A stretch of 64,000 nt of DNA from JBEISR01 sp044371425 (GCA_044371425.1 JBILTR010000027.1:3933-67932); one strand, 5' to 3'; positions 8,409-17,694 are shown, counted from the first letter of the stretch. Translations and numbers: made by a program. Notes: a model not told the origin generated them from the letters alone.

Positions 8409-9740
8409 TCATCGGTCCGGGAAGGGAGGCGGAAGAGCTGGCGAGGAGGTACTGCTGGGGGGAGCAGCGGGCAAAGGAACAACGGGAATTCCCTGTGGCA
8501 TCATCGCCGGCGGCTCAACCGCGATTCCTCCAGGTGCTGAAGTGAACGTACCGGGTCCTGTCGGCGCGAGGGGTGGGGCCGGAATTGCAGGTCCGAATGT
8601 GGGAGCGGGGGCCAGAGGGCGGTCGGAGGAGGGGGAGGTTTGCGGGTAAGTGTGCAGTCGGTCGCCCCCCTCGCGAATCGAGTAATCGGCCCACACCGGC
8701 AGGTGATCGCTAATCTCCAGCGCCTCTTCGATCGAAAGATTGAACTCGCGCAAAAAATCAAACACCCCCGCTCTCCCAATCGACTCATCCGTCGCGTTCT
8801 TGGGGTGCAGGATCTGATCGAGCATTGCGGTGCCGCGCACGGTGGTTGGGATCCCCTGCAACGTAGCGACGATCCCCTCGTTTTTGAGAAACTCCAGCCT
8901 TGAATCACTCGCCTCGAAATCTCCAGCGATGATCAGATCATCTTCTTGCCGGCCATCGCGACGGATCGTCCTGAACAGTTCCGGGAGCAGACCGATTTCA
9001 TTCTCCACCCGCGAAGGATGGATGGCGACATTGACGCAGGTGAAGGTGAAGGCCTCTTTGGGATCGATCCCCCGTGCACGAAACCAACCGACCAGCGGTT
9101 CGTAGCTGAGCAGATCTTGAGGGTCTTCGACGCTGTAGAGCTGATAGCGATCGGTTTCGATGCGATCGGCATCCCATAGAAAGCCAAGGCGCATCCGATC
9201 GTTGGCCCGCCCCACCTCAGGGCCAACAAGAAAGTCGTAGCGTCGACCGCTCCTTTGAAGCTGGTCGGAGAGCATTGCCAAGAGATCCTGTTCAGGACCT
9301 CGAATGTCCTGGACCGCAACCAGATCGAATTGCCGAATGATCTTCGTCAGCGCCTCCATGACATGGGGCTTGGCGGCCTTGGCGGTGCTGAAACGCCCCA
9401 GATGAAAGGTCGCGATGCGGATTTTGCCTACCGGAGCTGTAACGCCTTCCGAGGAGGTGATGGAACTGGCCAGCTTTCCGATACGATCCCAGGTACGCTG
9501 CAGCAGCGATCCATCGCCCGAGGGAGGAGGAAGTACCGGCCCCTTCGTCTGGACCGATTCAATCCGAATCTGCTGGAGACCAGCGATCCGATAATGCTGA
9601 AAAAAGAAGTAGAGTCCGACAGCGATGGCGACCAGCCAAAGGAAGCGGGTCACGGAAAGGCCTCCAGACCGTTCGGTCGATGATTTGGATTTCCCTCGGC
9701 TCGCCTTGGACTGGGTGCTTGGGGAAGGTTCCGATCCCAT
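8409..9740 (-). CDS. Endonuclease/exonuclease/phosphatase-family membrane protein
   Basis: 443 residues from the ATG at 9740, chosen because AGGA lies about eight bases upstream and a Ser/Lys-rich n-region plus a single membrane segment (FLWLVAIAVGLYFFF) follow; the frame continues to 10001 without family features. The catalytic fold shows KIRIATFHLGRF, FDLVAVQDIRG, IIAGDFEASDSR and the terminal EISDHLPVWADY, in which Asp-His matches the family active site. The last 80 residues are Pro/Ala-rich with no recognisable domain. It is probably an anchored nuclease or phosphodiesterase. It is divergent from the DnaA-like gene. Confidence 0.8.
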   Translation of the reverse strand: MGSEPSPSTQSKASRGKSKSSTERSGGLSVTRFLWLVAIAVGLYFFFQHYRIAGLQQIRIESVQTKGPVLPPPSGDGSLLQRTWDRIGKLASSITSSEGVTAPVGKIRIATFHLGRFSTAKAAKPHVMEALTKIIRQFDLVAVQDIRGPEQDLLAMLSDQLQRSGRRYDFLVGPEVGRANDRMRLGFLWDADRIETDRYQLYSVEDPQDLLSYEPLVGWFRARGIDPKEAFTFTCVNVAIHPSRVENEIGLLPELFRTIRRDGRQEDDLIIAGDFEASDSRLEFLKNEGIVATLQGIPTTVRGTAMLDQILHPKNATDESIGRAGVFDFLREFNLSIEEALEISDHLPVWADYSIREGGDRLHTYPQTSPSSDRPLAPAPTFGPAIPAPPLAPTGPGTFTSAPGGIAVEPPAMMPQGIPVVPLPAAPPSSTSSPALPPPFPDR

Positions 9741-9859
9741 GGTGATTTTCCTGGCCAACGGTCGAAAGAGCCGAAGCGGACGCGCACGGGCGGCAGCTTG
9801 CTGGCGTCCACGACCATTCCTGCTAGTCGTTCGGAATTCGCCCCAGCCAACTTCAGGGG

Positions 9860-9981
9860 TTTTCCACGACTTGGACACCTGGGGAAGCCGACCCCCGGCA
9901 GCGTGCGTTTTGTAGCGGTTTTTCCGATGCAATTGCCTTCTTGCCGGCTGCGTGGAAAGATTTTCAGGTTGTGGTGGAAAA
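9860..9981. promoter_or_regulatory. Three DnaA-box-like 9-mers upstream of the DnaA-like gene
   Basis: TTTTCCACG at 9860-9868 on +, CTTTCCACG at 9951-9959 on -, and TTTTCCACC at 9973-9981 on -. They resemble the TTTTCCACA class of DnaA box, each with one or two mismatches. They sit in the 317-base gap between the divergent nuclease-like gene and the ATG of the DnaA-like gene. This could be an autoregulatory site. It is weak by sequence alone because the motif is short. Confidence 0.35.
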
Positions 9982-10057
9982 ATGGTTGCCACCGAAGACA
10001 ACTCGAACGATTCTGAATCAAACGCCTTTTGACGGGTTGTTGCAACGAGCCGAAGCG

Positions 10058-11131
10058 ATGTCCATCACCGACCAATATCACGAGATCCCGCTGGAGATTC
10101 CTCCGCTGAAGCGGCCCCACGGCGTGGTGGGGCGGGGGATCGTTTCCAGCTTTTATGCCGGCGAGGAAAACCGAGAGGTGGCCGAACTGGCTGATCCGTT
10201 CGCGATTCTCGGACTGGTCGATCGGTCGCCCCTCATTCTTTTTGGAGATACGGCGACTGGCAAAACGGCTCTCGCGATGTCCCTGGCATTTCGATGGTGC
10301 ATCGCCGCCGATCAGGGGCCGGCACTGCAGATCAATGGAGTCGATTTTGCAAGGCAGTTCCAATCGGCGATCGAGTCGGATGATATGGAACGCTTTCGGG
10401 AAAGGCACCGCGACTGCCGCTGTCTGCTGATCGACGATCTGCATGAACTGGCCGGTCGTGACGCAGCCCAAGAGGAACTGGTCCATACGCTCGATGCCCT
10501 GGCCGATCAGCAGGCCGTGGTGATTGCAACCACCGCTTTGGTTCCCTCAACCATGCGGGACTTCCGCCGATCCTTGGTCAGTCGGCTGATGTCGGGTCTG
10601 CAAGTCCATGTCCAGCCCCCTGGGCTGTGGGCTCGCCAGAAAATCATCATGGCTCTTGCAGAATCCCTCCAGATGGAACTGGCTGAGGAAGAGTGCCAGA
10701 GAATTGCATCGGGAGTTCCCGATGGAGTCACCGCCATGCAACTACGAGGGATCCTCCTGCAGTGGATGCAACAGCAGCATCGGGAACCTCAGGATCGAGA
10801 CCAGATGCTGCAGGCGATGCTGCTTCAGCAACATCGTTCCCACACCCCGAGCCTGGATCTGATCGCCAAGGCGGCGGCCCGATCCCTGGGAGTTCGCCTA
10901 TCGGAGATGAGGGGAAACACCAAACGATCGCAGATCGTTCGCGCCAGAGGACTGGCCATCCTGATGGCTCGTCGATGGACCGAACTGTCCTTGCAGCAGA
11001 TCGGCGACTACTTTGGAGGACGCGATCACACCACGATCCTTCATGCGGTCCGCAAGACGGAAGCCGATCTGCAGGGGGATGTGGAACTGCAGCGAGCCGC
11101 TGAAGAGATGCGGCAGCGCGTGCGCGGATAA
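10058..11131 (+). CDS. DnaA-like AAA+ ATPase with DnaA-box-binding domain, lacking domain I
   Basis: 357 residues from the ATG at 10058; a TTG at 9941 would give 396. The AAA+ core has a variant Walker A GDTATGKT (residues 63-70) instead of the usual GGVGLGKT, Walker B LLIDDLHEL, and a SRLMSGL segment matching DnaA box VII. The C-terminal DNA-binding domain is well conserved: RARGLAILMARRW, LSLQQIGDYF and GGRDHTTILHAV. Neither start leaves room for the roughly 80-residue domain I that binds DnaB and DiaA in typical DnaA. dnaN, recF and gyrB are not adjacent. It may be the genome's only DnaA or a divergent paralogue; the sequence cannot decide. Confidence 0.8.
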   Translation: MSITDQYHEIPLEIPPLKRPHGVVGRGIVSSFYAGEENREVAELADPFAILGLVDRSPLILFGDTATGKTALAMSLAFRWCIAADQGPALQINGVDFARQFQSAIESDDMERFRERHRDCRCLLIDDLHELAGRDAAQEELVHTLDALADQQAVVIATTALVPSTMRDFRRSLVSRLMSGLQVHVQPPGLWARQKIIMALAESLQMELAEEECQRIASGVPDGVTAMQLRGILLQWMQQQHREPQDRDQMLQAMLLQQHRSHTPSLDLIAKAAARSLGVRLSEMRGNTKRSQIVRARGLAILMARRWTELSLQQIGDYFGGRDHTTILHAVRKTEADLQGDVELQRAAEEMRQRVRG

Positions 11132-11161
11132 CCGCACCAGCGGCTCTCCCTCCAGCCCCAT

Positions 11162-11518
11162 TCACTCCTCGGGGCTGGCTTCCGGTTGGTCCTGCGGCGG
11201 TTGCTCAGTCGTCTCGCCCCCCCCCGCTGGTGGCTTTCCTTTGCCGCTGGCCAGATACTGCTGACGTCCGCGGGTGTAAGCATCGCGAGCCGGGCTGTGA
11301 CGCTGCAACCAATTGTCTAGCTCCGATGGGTCGGGGGGATCCTCTGCAATGCGGGTGGCGATTCGTTCCAATTGCCGACGACACCAACCGCATCCGGTCC
11401 CCGCCCCCTGACATCCGCTCAGCTGGCTCGCGCGACGGATTCGATGGATCCTTGCGAAATTGATCACCTTACGCCAGGTGACATGGAAACATAGGCAGAG
11501 TTCGTCGTCGGGCTGCAT
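11162..11518 (-). CDS. BFD-type [2Fe-2S]-binding protein
   Basis: 118 residues. The first 55 form a bacterioferritin-associated-ferredoxin-like fold: Cys8 and Cys10 in LCLCFHVTW, then Cys43 and Cys46 in GTGCGWCRRQL, giving the C-x-C ... C-x2-C cluster pattern. The tail of about 60 residues is Pro/Glu/Gln-rich and probably disordered. Small proteins of this type carry electrons or regulate iron release. It converges with the DnaA-like gene, with 30 bases between stops, and shares no operon. Confidence 0.8.
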   Translation of the reverse strand: MQPDDELCLCFHVTWRKVINFARIHRIRRASQLSGCQGAGTGCGWCRRQLERIATRIAEDPPDPSELDNWLQRHSPARDAYTRGRQQYLASGKGKPPAGGGETTEQPPQDQPEASPEE

Positions 11519-11679
11519 CGTATCTCTGGAGTTGGCCTCCTACCCTCAAGGCTGCGGCACCATAATGAACGCTCTCAGCGTATCATGAAACGAGTCACAG
11601 AAAACGCCGGGCAGTAGAGTTCCTTTCAGGGATTCGACTTGGCGAGCTTCCCGGGGCATCTGGGCGGGAGAGAATCGGC

Positions 11680-12804
11680 ATGCAAGAAGAGATGACGCCA
11701 GAGGGGACCAACTCCGCTGCCAACCAGCGCCCCTCGTTGATCGGCATGTCCCCTTCGGAACTCAAGCCCTGGTTGGCGGCGCATGGCCAACCAGGCTACC
11801 GGGCCGAGCAGATTTTGCGTTGGGTGCTGCAGCGGCGCGCCGAATCGTTCGAGGCGATGTCGGACCTCCCCAAGTCGCTTCGGACAGCGTTGGCCGAGTC
11901 GTTCGACCTATTTCAGGTGCGCGTGGAACTGCACTCACAAAGCGACGATGGGACTGAGAAGCTGCTGGTCCGGCTGGCCGATGGCGGGAAGATCGAATGC
12001 GTGCTGCTTCGCGACGGCGACCGCCGATCGATCTGCATCAGTTCGCAGGTTGGCTGCGCGATGGGATGCGTCTTCTGCGCCTCGGGGCTCGACGGCGTCG
12101 AACGCAATCTGACCAGCTCGGAAATCGTCCAGCAGATGCTTCTGCTGCAGCGATTGCTTCCCGAAGACGAACGGCTAAGCCACATCGTGATGATGGGCAT
12201 GGGAGAACCACTGGCCAATCTCCCTCGCGTGCTGGAGGCGCTTTTGGTCGCCAGAGCCCCCTGGGGCCTGGGTATTTCCCCGCGACGCATCACCATCAGC
12301 ACCGTCGGCCTGCCGCCAGCGATCGAAAGGCTGGCGGAAGCCGATGCACCCTACCATCTGGCGATCAGCCTCCATGCCCCCAACGATCCACTTCGCGATC
12401 GACTGGTACCGGTCAATCACAAGATCGGGATCGCGGCCATCATGGAAGCGGCCGAAAAGTATTTTCAGAAAACGGGACGGCGTCTGACATTCGAATATGT
12501 GCTTCTATCCGATGTGAATGACTCCCTGCAGTGCGCCGAGCAACTGGTGAAGCTTCTCGGGGGCAAGACCGCACTGCTCAATGTGATCCCCTACAATCCA
12601 GTTCCGGGACTTCCGTATGAGACACCCTCGGCAGACGCGATCCATCGTTTTCGGAGAGTCCTTCTGGAAGGAGGCATCAACGTGATGTTTCGCCAGCGGA
12701 AGGGGGATCCGATCCAGGCTGCATGTGGGCAATTGCGACGGCTTCGAGAGAAGGAACCAGCGATGGTTCCCATGCCAGGAGGCCCGGCCAACGGGATGCC
12801 ATGA
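11680..12804 (+). CDS. rlmN: 23S rRNA/tRNA adenine-C2 methyltransferase RlmN
   Basis: Radical-SAM enzyme that methylates A2503 of 23S rRNA and A37 of some tRNAs, 374 residues. An N-terminal helical domain (LRWVLQRRAESFEAMSDLPK) is followed by the radical-SAM barrel with the cluster motif CAMGCVFC and HIVMMGMGEPL. LNVIPYNPV and the late FRQRKGDPIQAACGQL, holding the second catalytic Cys, complete the family set. GGGAGAG lies about eight bases before the ATG. The stop overlaps the start of the protease gene (ATGA). Confidence 0.96.
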   Translation: MQEEMTPEGTNSAANQRPSLIGMSPSELKPWLAAHGQPGYRAEQILRWVLQRRAESFEAMSDLPKSLRTALAESFDLFQVRVELHSQSDDGTEKLLVRLADGGKIECVLLRDGDRRSICISSQVGCAMGCVFCASGLDGVERNLTSSEIVQQMLLLQRLLPEDERLSHIVMMGMGEPLANLPRVLEALLVARAPWGLGISPRRITISTVGLPPAIERLAEADAPYHLAISLHAPNDPLRDRLVPVNHKIGIAAIMEAAEKYFQKTGRRLTFEYVLLSDVNDSLQCAEQLVKLLGGKTALLNVIPYNPVPGLPYETPSADAIHRFRRVLLEGGINVMFRQRKGDPIQAACGQLRRLREKEPAMVPMPGGPANGMP

Positions 12805-14078
12805 CGCTGCGCAATAAGAGAATTTTCGCGGTGATGCTCCTCTTAGGATCGCTCTGCTATTTCCAGGCCCGGTCGTTGCGGCAGGTGCGGGAGATCGCCT
12901 TCGCCATGGATCTGGTGGAGCAGGGCTATGTGGAACCAGTTGATCGCCATGCCCTTTATGCCACCGCCATGAAAGCGATGCTCGGGTCGCTCGATCGCTA
13001 CTCCGGCTTTGTCCAGAAGGACGATTTCGACCGGATGAATCGGATCATCGAGCAGCAGTTTGGCGGGGTAGGAATCCTGCTGGAACAACCCGCAGCCAAT
13101 GGCCCCTTGCGCGTCGTCTCTCCCCTTTTCAACACCCCTGCCATGCGAGCTGGAATCCAGCCAGGAGACGCGATCCTGGAAGTCGATGGGAACCCAACCA
13201 TCGGCTGGGATATCGATCAGGCGATCTCGAGGCTGACAGGAGTCGCCGGGACGCCGGTGCGACTAAAAATCGAACGCAAAGGGTTCACCAGCCCCATCGA
13301 ATTGGAACTGGTGCGCGCTGAAATCGAGACCGAATCGGTGCAGGGGGATCGACGAAGAGATGATGGAAGCTGGAGCTTCCTGCTCGAAAAGCATCCTAGA
13401 ATCGGTTACGTGAAGGTCGATTCCTTCGGCAGTAAAACCGCAGAGGAATGCCGGAGGGCTATCGAATCGATCGCGGGGAAGATCGACGGGCTGGTGCTGG
13501 ACCTGCGATCCAATCCAGGAGGCCTGCTGACCGCCGCAACCGACATCTGCGATTTCTTCCTCGACGACGGCCCAATCGTCTCCACCCGCGGACGCGATGA
13601 CTGGCGGCAATCGACAATCCAAGCGACCAACGGAACCCTCCTACCCTCGGACATTCCCATCGCCGTGCTCATCGATGCAGGATCGGCTAGCGCTAGCGAA
13701 GTGGTCGCCGCCTGCCTGCAGGATCGGCATCGAGCCATCGTCGTTGGGGAGCGATCTTTTGGGAAAGGGAGTGTGCAGAACATCATCCCCCTGGAAGGCA
13801 ATCGGGAGGCGATGAAACTGACCACCGCACGTTACTACCCTCCCAGCGGTCGCAACATCGACCGCAAAGGGAACGACTCCCAAGAGACCCAGTGGGGCGT
13901 CGTCCCCGACCCAGGGATGGATGTCCAGCTGACCGAACTACAACGCTCCCAGTGGGCATTTCTCCAACGCGATCGAAACATCTGGAAAAACGGCTCATTA
14001 GAAGAGCCACCTGCCCCTCCACTGGTCGACGCCGTGCTGGAACGTGCGGTCCAGGCGCTGACCCCTTCGTCGAAGTGA
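12801..14078 (+). CDS. S41-family C-terminal processing protease
   Basis: 425 residues from the ATG at 12801, which overlaps the rlmN stop by four bases; the frame extends further upstream only inside rlmN. A membrane or signal segment (IFAVMLLLGSLCYF) is followed by an N-terminal helical domain, a PDZ domain (FGGVGILLEQ to about residue 165) and the protease core. The catalytic Ser is in DAGSASASEVVA and the Lys in RSFGKGSVQ, about 25 residues later, as in CtpA/Prc. LDLRSNPGG is also typical. It should act in the periplasm on unfolded or tailed proteins. Coupling to rlmN is probably only transcriptional. Confidence 0.93.
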   Translation: MTLRNKRIFAVMLLLGSLCYFQARSLRQVREIAFAMDLVEQGYVEPVDRHALYATAMKAMLGSLDRYSGFVQKDDFDRMNRIIEQQFGGVGILLEQPAANGPLRVVSPLFNTPAMRAGIQPGDAILEVDGNPTIGWDIDQAISRLTGVAGTPVRLKIERKGFTSPIELELVRAEIETESVQGDRRRDDGSWSFLLEKHPRIGYVKVDSFGSKTAEECRRAIESIAGKIDGLVLDLRSNPGGLLTAATDICDFFLDDGPIVSTRGRDDWRQSTIQATNGTLLPSDIPIAVLIDAGSASASEVVAACLQDRHRAIVVGERSFGKGSVQNIIPLEGNREAMKLTTARYYPPSGRNIDRKGNDSQETQWGVVPDPGMDVQLTELQRSQWAFLQRDRNIWKNGSLEEPPAPPLVDAVLERAVQALTPSSK

Positions 14079-14144
14079 CTCCATAGCCCAACGCGAATAC
14101 CTTCTCGAATGAATCCATCCTCCGTCGATCGAGGAAACTCCCTC

Positions 14145-14864
14145 ATGAGTCGATCGCTTGCTATCCGAGCCCGGATTTTGGAGATCTGCGATGAAGAGGA
14201 AGCGATGCGAGTCGATGGATGGACCGATGCGATGGAGGAGGCAGATCACGAAGCGATCTGGCGGGATCTAACCCCCTTCTGGCAACCCGGCCCCACGGAA
14301 GCCATTCTCGACGCGGGAGCCGGCACCGGGGCTCTCTGCCTGACGTGGATGCGCCGCGCCCACCAGTCGCTGACGGCGCTCGATCCCTCAACGGCGATGC
14401 TTCAGCGACTGAAGGCCAAAGAGGCGCTGCGAACGGTCGAGGTGGTGCAAGGATTTTGCGACGATCCAGCGGACGCTGCTCTATTCCCCCCTGGCTCCTT
14501 CGATTCCATCACCTCACGGCAACTGACCAACGGGCTGCTCGACCCACTGGCCGCCTTCGCCAACTGGCATCGGTGGCTTCGTGAAGGTGGCTCGGTTGTG
14601 GTGATCGACGGCCTGTACGACCGGGATGCCTGGAGCGGCCCGTGGGAAGAACTGGTCGACCTGCTGCCCTTAGCCGCATGCCGCACCATGGCCACCGTCC
14701 CCTACCTTCTGGAGAGGAGCGGCTTTCAGATCCAGCATGTCGGCTGGATGGACGCCACCAATGCTCGCCCTGCCACGCGAACCCCAAGGTATCTGGTCGT
14801 TGCCCGCAAAATGGCGTGCCTTAAAGAAGGAATGTCCCACGAAAGCAATGGCATGGGACCGTAG
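14145..14864 (+). CDS. Class I SAM-dependent methyltransferase
   Basis: 239 residues from the ATG at 14145, which has GAGG nine bases upstream; the ATG at 14109 would add 12 residues. The SAM-binding motif I is ILDAGAGTGALCL, followed by TALDPSTAML (motif II) and a motif-III-like segment VVVIDGLYDRD. The substrate cannot be read from the sequence; a small molecule is likely from the compact size. It lies 66 bases after the protease gene and may be cotranscribed with it. Confidence 0.82.
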   Translation: MSRSLAIRARILEICDEEEAMRVDGWTDAMEEADHEAIWRDLTPFWQPGPTEAILDAGAGTGALCLTWMRRAHQSLTALDPSTAMLQRLKAKEALRTVEVVQGFCDDPADAALFPPGSFDSITSRQLTNGLLDPLAAFANWHRWLREGGSVVVIDGLYDRDAWSGPWEELVDLLPLAACRTMATVPYLLERSGFQIQHVGWMDATNARPATRTPRYLVVARKMACLKEGMSHESNGMGP

Positions 14865-15238
14865 AGCATATGGCTGTTGCACTGGTGCCATTCATCAATC
14901 TCCATCGATCGAAGAAACAGTCCAAGGGGACACGATCGCAGCGATTGCCGCAATGACCTAGCGACAGGCCTCAGTCACTTTTTCGATTCCGACCCTGAAG
15001 GAAATCCGTCCAACAACTCAGTCGGTCCATTGATCCGATAAGGCAGCTCCCTCGATCGAAAGTTGCCACAGGAATGGACCCTCCCAAATCCGCCGGCATC
15101 GAACATGTCCTCCGGTGGCCCGCCCAGGATGCCCCTAACGGAATGCAGAGAATTCCTTCGACACACGATGGATACCCAAATGGCCTTCTTATTCGTCCTG
15201 AAGACGTCCCCGGGTCCTCTTGCACCTTGCTGCTGGGC

Positions 15239-15436
15239 TCACGCGAAGCCGCGAAGCACGCGTTCCCTAGACACCCTTGCATCACTTGCTTAGGTACCCA
15301 GTCGCCTTCAAGTCGGCGGCCCCCACCCACGTGGCCATTCGCATCATGAGATCGAATCTGATTCGGAAACAGACGCTGATTGCTTACGAAGTATCTCCGT
15401 CTGGTTTTTCTTCGCGCCTTGGCGTCTTCGCGTGAG
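15239..15436. repeat. Imperfect inverted repeat of the GCGAAG type
   Basis: The left arm starts CTCACGCGAAGCCGCGAAGC at 15239. The right arm, read on the - strand from 15436, starts CTCACGCGAAGACGCCAAGG; the first 11 bases match exactly and the rest is similar. The arms enclose about 145 bases with no gene. The gap from 14865 to 15529 otherwise holds only short frames of odd composition, including one of 180 codons on - that I do not accept as a gene. Confidence 0.5.
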
Positions 15437-15529
15437 GCCTGCAGATCCTCTATTGGATCGAAAGGGGGGCTTCCGAAAATTCTGCGGGTCCTTGGGGCGA
15501 TCACTGCCCACAACCATCCTAGATGGACA

Positions 15530-16498
15530 TCAAAAGAGGCTCATGGCGATGAGCATGGCAAGGACGAAGAAGATGAAGAGACCAACCTGCGCGGCTTTGG
15601 CGTAGCTAAAGGGCGCCTCACCGTGGATCTCACCGGTCTGTCCGTTGACCAGAACGCGGTAGGTCTGTTTCCGATAATGATAGACCATGATCCAGATCGG
15701 AAGCAGCACCGGTTCACTGGTCAGGGAGCTGATGGTGACGTTGACATGCACATTGCGGCCGCCTCCTGGGAGGTAGCGCGAGCAGGCGGCTGCCTCGCGA
15801 TCTTCGATCATGCTGACCGCCAGGGGCTTGGCGAATTTCCTCGCCAGACGAAACTCTTCGACAATCACATGCTCCAGATCGACATCCTCGGGAGGCACTG
15901 CTTTGCTGAGGTCAAAGGGTCGGATCCGATCGATCTCTTCGGCTGTCAGTATGCTGCTGGCCCCTACCAGGATGCCGTCGTAGTGGGATTGATGCTTGCC
16001 GCTGACAGGGACCCAGCTACCGCGAGCTCCGTAGGGGACCTTGGGGGAATCGCCGGTCCAGAACGAATCGGTATCGGCGGCGAAAACCCAGAAGGGGACG
16101 AAGACCTGGGTGACTTTGTCGATCGACGAACTGCTGGCGGCATCACCAGGGCGCCAAAATCCGTTGGCCAGAAACCGCCGAAGAATCTGTGTCGCTTTGT
16201 CGTAGGGGACGCGGAATGGCACCACCCATCTTGGCCTCAGAGTCCGGATGTTCTCCTGTTTGCTCATCTTCGTGCTGCCGCAGAACGGGCAACGAAGCGC
16301 CTTGGCCGACGTATCGTAGCTCATCGATGCCCCGCACCCATCGCAACGAAACGAATAGACGCTGGGCTGCTGGACCGGCAACGGCTCCACATCGCGATGG
16401 TGAGGATTTTCCGTACCGCAGTTGCTGCAGAAAAGATCCTCATCGTCCAGTCGACTGCGGCAGATCTGGCAGCGGATATCGGCAAGTGGCTTGCTCAT
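15530..16498 (-). CDS. Zinc-ribbon membrane protein, second of a paralogous pair
   Basis: 322 residues from the ATG at 16498, with GAGAAG just upstream; the frame extends 40 codons further without family features. Two zinc ribbons lie at the N-terminus: CQICRSRL with CSNCGTE, then CDGCGASM with CPFCGST. Next comes a PFRVPYDKA ... VFVPFWVF segment, a charged middle, and RVLVNGQTGEIHGE before a C-terminal membrane segment (VGLFIFFVLAMLIAM). It starts 29 bases after the stop of a gene encoding a clear paralogue with the same domain order. No enzymatic motif is evident. Confidence 0.78.
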   Translation of the reverse strand: MSKPLADIRCQICRSRLDDEDLFCSNCGTENPHHRDVEPLPVQQPSVYSFRCDGCGASMSYDTSAKALRCPFCGSTKMSKQENIRTLRPRWVVPFRVPYDKATQILRRFLANGFWRPGDAASSSSIDKVTQVFVPFWVFAADTDSFWTGDSPKVPYGARGSWVPVSGKHQSHYDGILVGASSILTAEEIDRIRPFDLSKAVPPEDVDLEHVIVEEFRLARKFAKPLAVSMIEDREAAACSRYLPGGGRNVHVNVTISSLTSEPVLLPIWIMVYHYRKQTYRVLVNGQTGEIHGEAPFSYAKAAQVGLFIFFVLAMLIAMSLF

Positions 16499-16527
16499 CG
16501 TCTTCTCGTGATCCAGGTCCAAGTCGC

Positions 16528-17694
16528 TTAATGAAGAAGTTGCGAGATGCCGAAGGCAACTGCGGCGATCAGCACGACCAACGCTCCGATCCCGATCCCA
16601 ATCCGCTTCTTCGACCAAGGTTTCTCACCAAACACCTTGCCGGTCTGACCGTTGATCAAAAAGCGGTAGACTTTGTCTTGGTAGCGATAGCTGAGCACGT
16701 AGACTGGCAGCAGGATCAGGTCGCTGTCATTGAGCGTCATATTGGTTTCGATCTGGAGATTCTGGTAGGTATCTCCCGGCATGAAGCCGCTGATCGCATT
16801 CTTCTGGCGCTTGCGAAACTCTTTCTCCGCCAGGGCGATCGCCTGTTCGGGCGAAATCGAGTACTCCTCGGTCATCCATCCGGCGAGGTAATAGGGCCGA
16901 AATCGCGCCAAAGCTCCCAACTGGTACGGCTGGATCTCCAACGCCTCATTCTGCGGAAGCCCTTTCGATGCCGAGACCATGAAGCCGAAATAGAACTTGT
17001 GGTGCTGGCCATCCAGAGGCCACCACTCGGTCTCCTGGACGGTACGCGTAGCGACCTGAGTCCTTCCTTCGCTGTCGCGGTAGGTGTAGGTCTCCGTGCG
17101 GTACCAGTGCTGTCCGATGGTGGCCGACCAAAGGCTGTTGGCTGCCATAGAAAAGTGCCAGAAGGGAAGGTAGACGCCTCGCTGCTTCTCCGAGACGGCT
17201 TTGCGCACCAAGTCCCCTGGGCGAAACCAGCTGTTGGTCCGCAGCCACTTGAAGAAAATCTCCTGAGCCTTCTCCTTGCTGATCTCGAAAGGAAGCAAAA
17301 ACTCTGGCCGCTGCTTGCCACTGTCCCTTTCGGGGATTTCGGCGACATAGGTCGAGTCGCAGAAAGGGCAGCGAATGCTTCGCTCACCCATCGTCGCTTG
17401 GATCATCGACCCGCAGTTGTCGCACTGGAAGCGGTGCAGGTCGATCGGTTTGGACTGAATCTGAGTGACCGAAGGACTGGCGCGTTCGTCGGGCACCTCG
17501 AACGGAAGTCCACAGGCAGTGCAAAAGCGACTTCCTGGCTCCCGAGGACTTCCGCAGGCAGGGCAGGGGGCCCCTCGCAGCAATTTCGGATCCGGAGGCT
17601 GCAGCGGCACTTCGATGATGGGGGGCCCCAGCGGTTCGGCCTCCACCGCATCGGTGACCATTCCCCCTGTACTTTCCTTCTTCCGGTCGCTCAT
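16528..17694 (-). CDS. Zinc-ribbon membrane protein, first of a paralogous pair
   Basis: 388 residues from the ATG at 17694. The layout matches the next gene: ribbon one CPACGSP with CTACGLP, ribbon two CDNCGSMI with CPFCDST, then LLPFEISKEKAQE, GVYLPFWHF, a YLAGWMTEEYSI segment, FLINGQTGKVFGE and a C-terminal membrane helix (IGIGIGALVVLIAAVAFG). The shared NGQTG near the C-terminus and the shared PFW segment mark the two as products of tandem duplication. A soluble N-terminal sensor or scaffold tethered by its tail is plausible but unproven. Confidence 0.78.
   Translation of the reverse strand: MSDRKKESTGGMVTDAVEAEPLGPPIIEVPLQPPDPKLLRGAPCPACGSPREPGSRFCTACGLPFEVPDERASPSVTQIQSKPIDLHRFQCDNCGSMIQATMGERSIRCPFCDSTYVAEIPERDSGKQRPEFLLPFEISKEKAQEIFFKWLRTNSWFRPGDLVRKAVSEKQRGVYLPFWHFSMAANSLWSATIGQHWYRTETYTYRDSEGRTQVATRTVQETEWWPLDGQHHKFYFGFMVSASKGLPQNEALEIQPYQLGALARFRPYYLAGWMTEEYSISPEQAIALAEKEFRKRQKNAISGFMPGDTYQNLQIETNMTLNDSDLILLPVYVLSYRYQDKVYRFLINGQTGKVFGEKPWSKKRIGIGIGALVVLIAAVAFGISQLLH

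Noticed and set aside
8061..8649. Small frames of 89 (-) and 173 (+) codons near the nuclease-like gene
   Set aside because: No recognisable motif; the + frame overlaps the 3' end of the accepted - gene. Evidence is too thin to call either.
14971..15513. 180-codon open frame on the - strand
   Set aside because: Its sequence is largely the inverted GCGAAG repeats and neighbouring low-information DNA; composition is rich in Arg, Ser and Pro with no domain, start signal or neighbour context.
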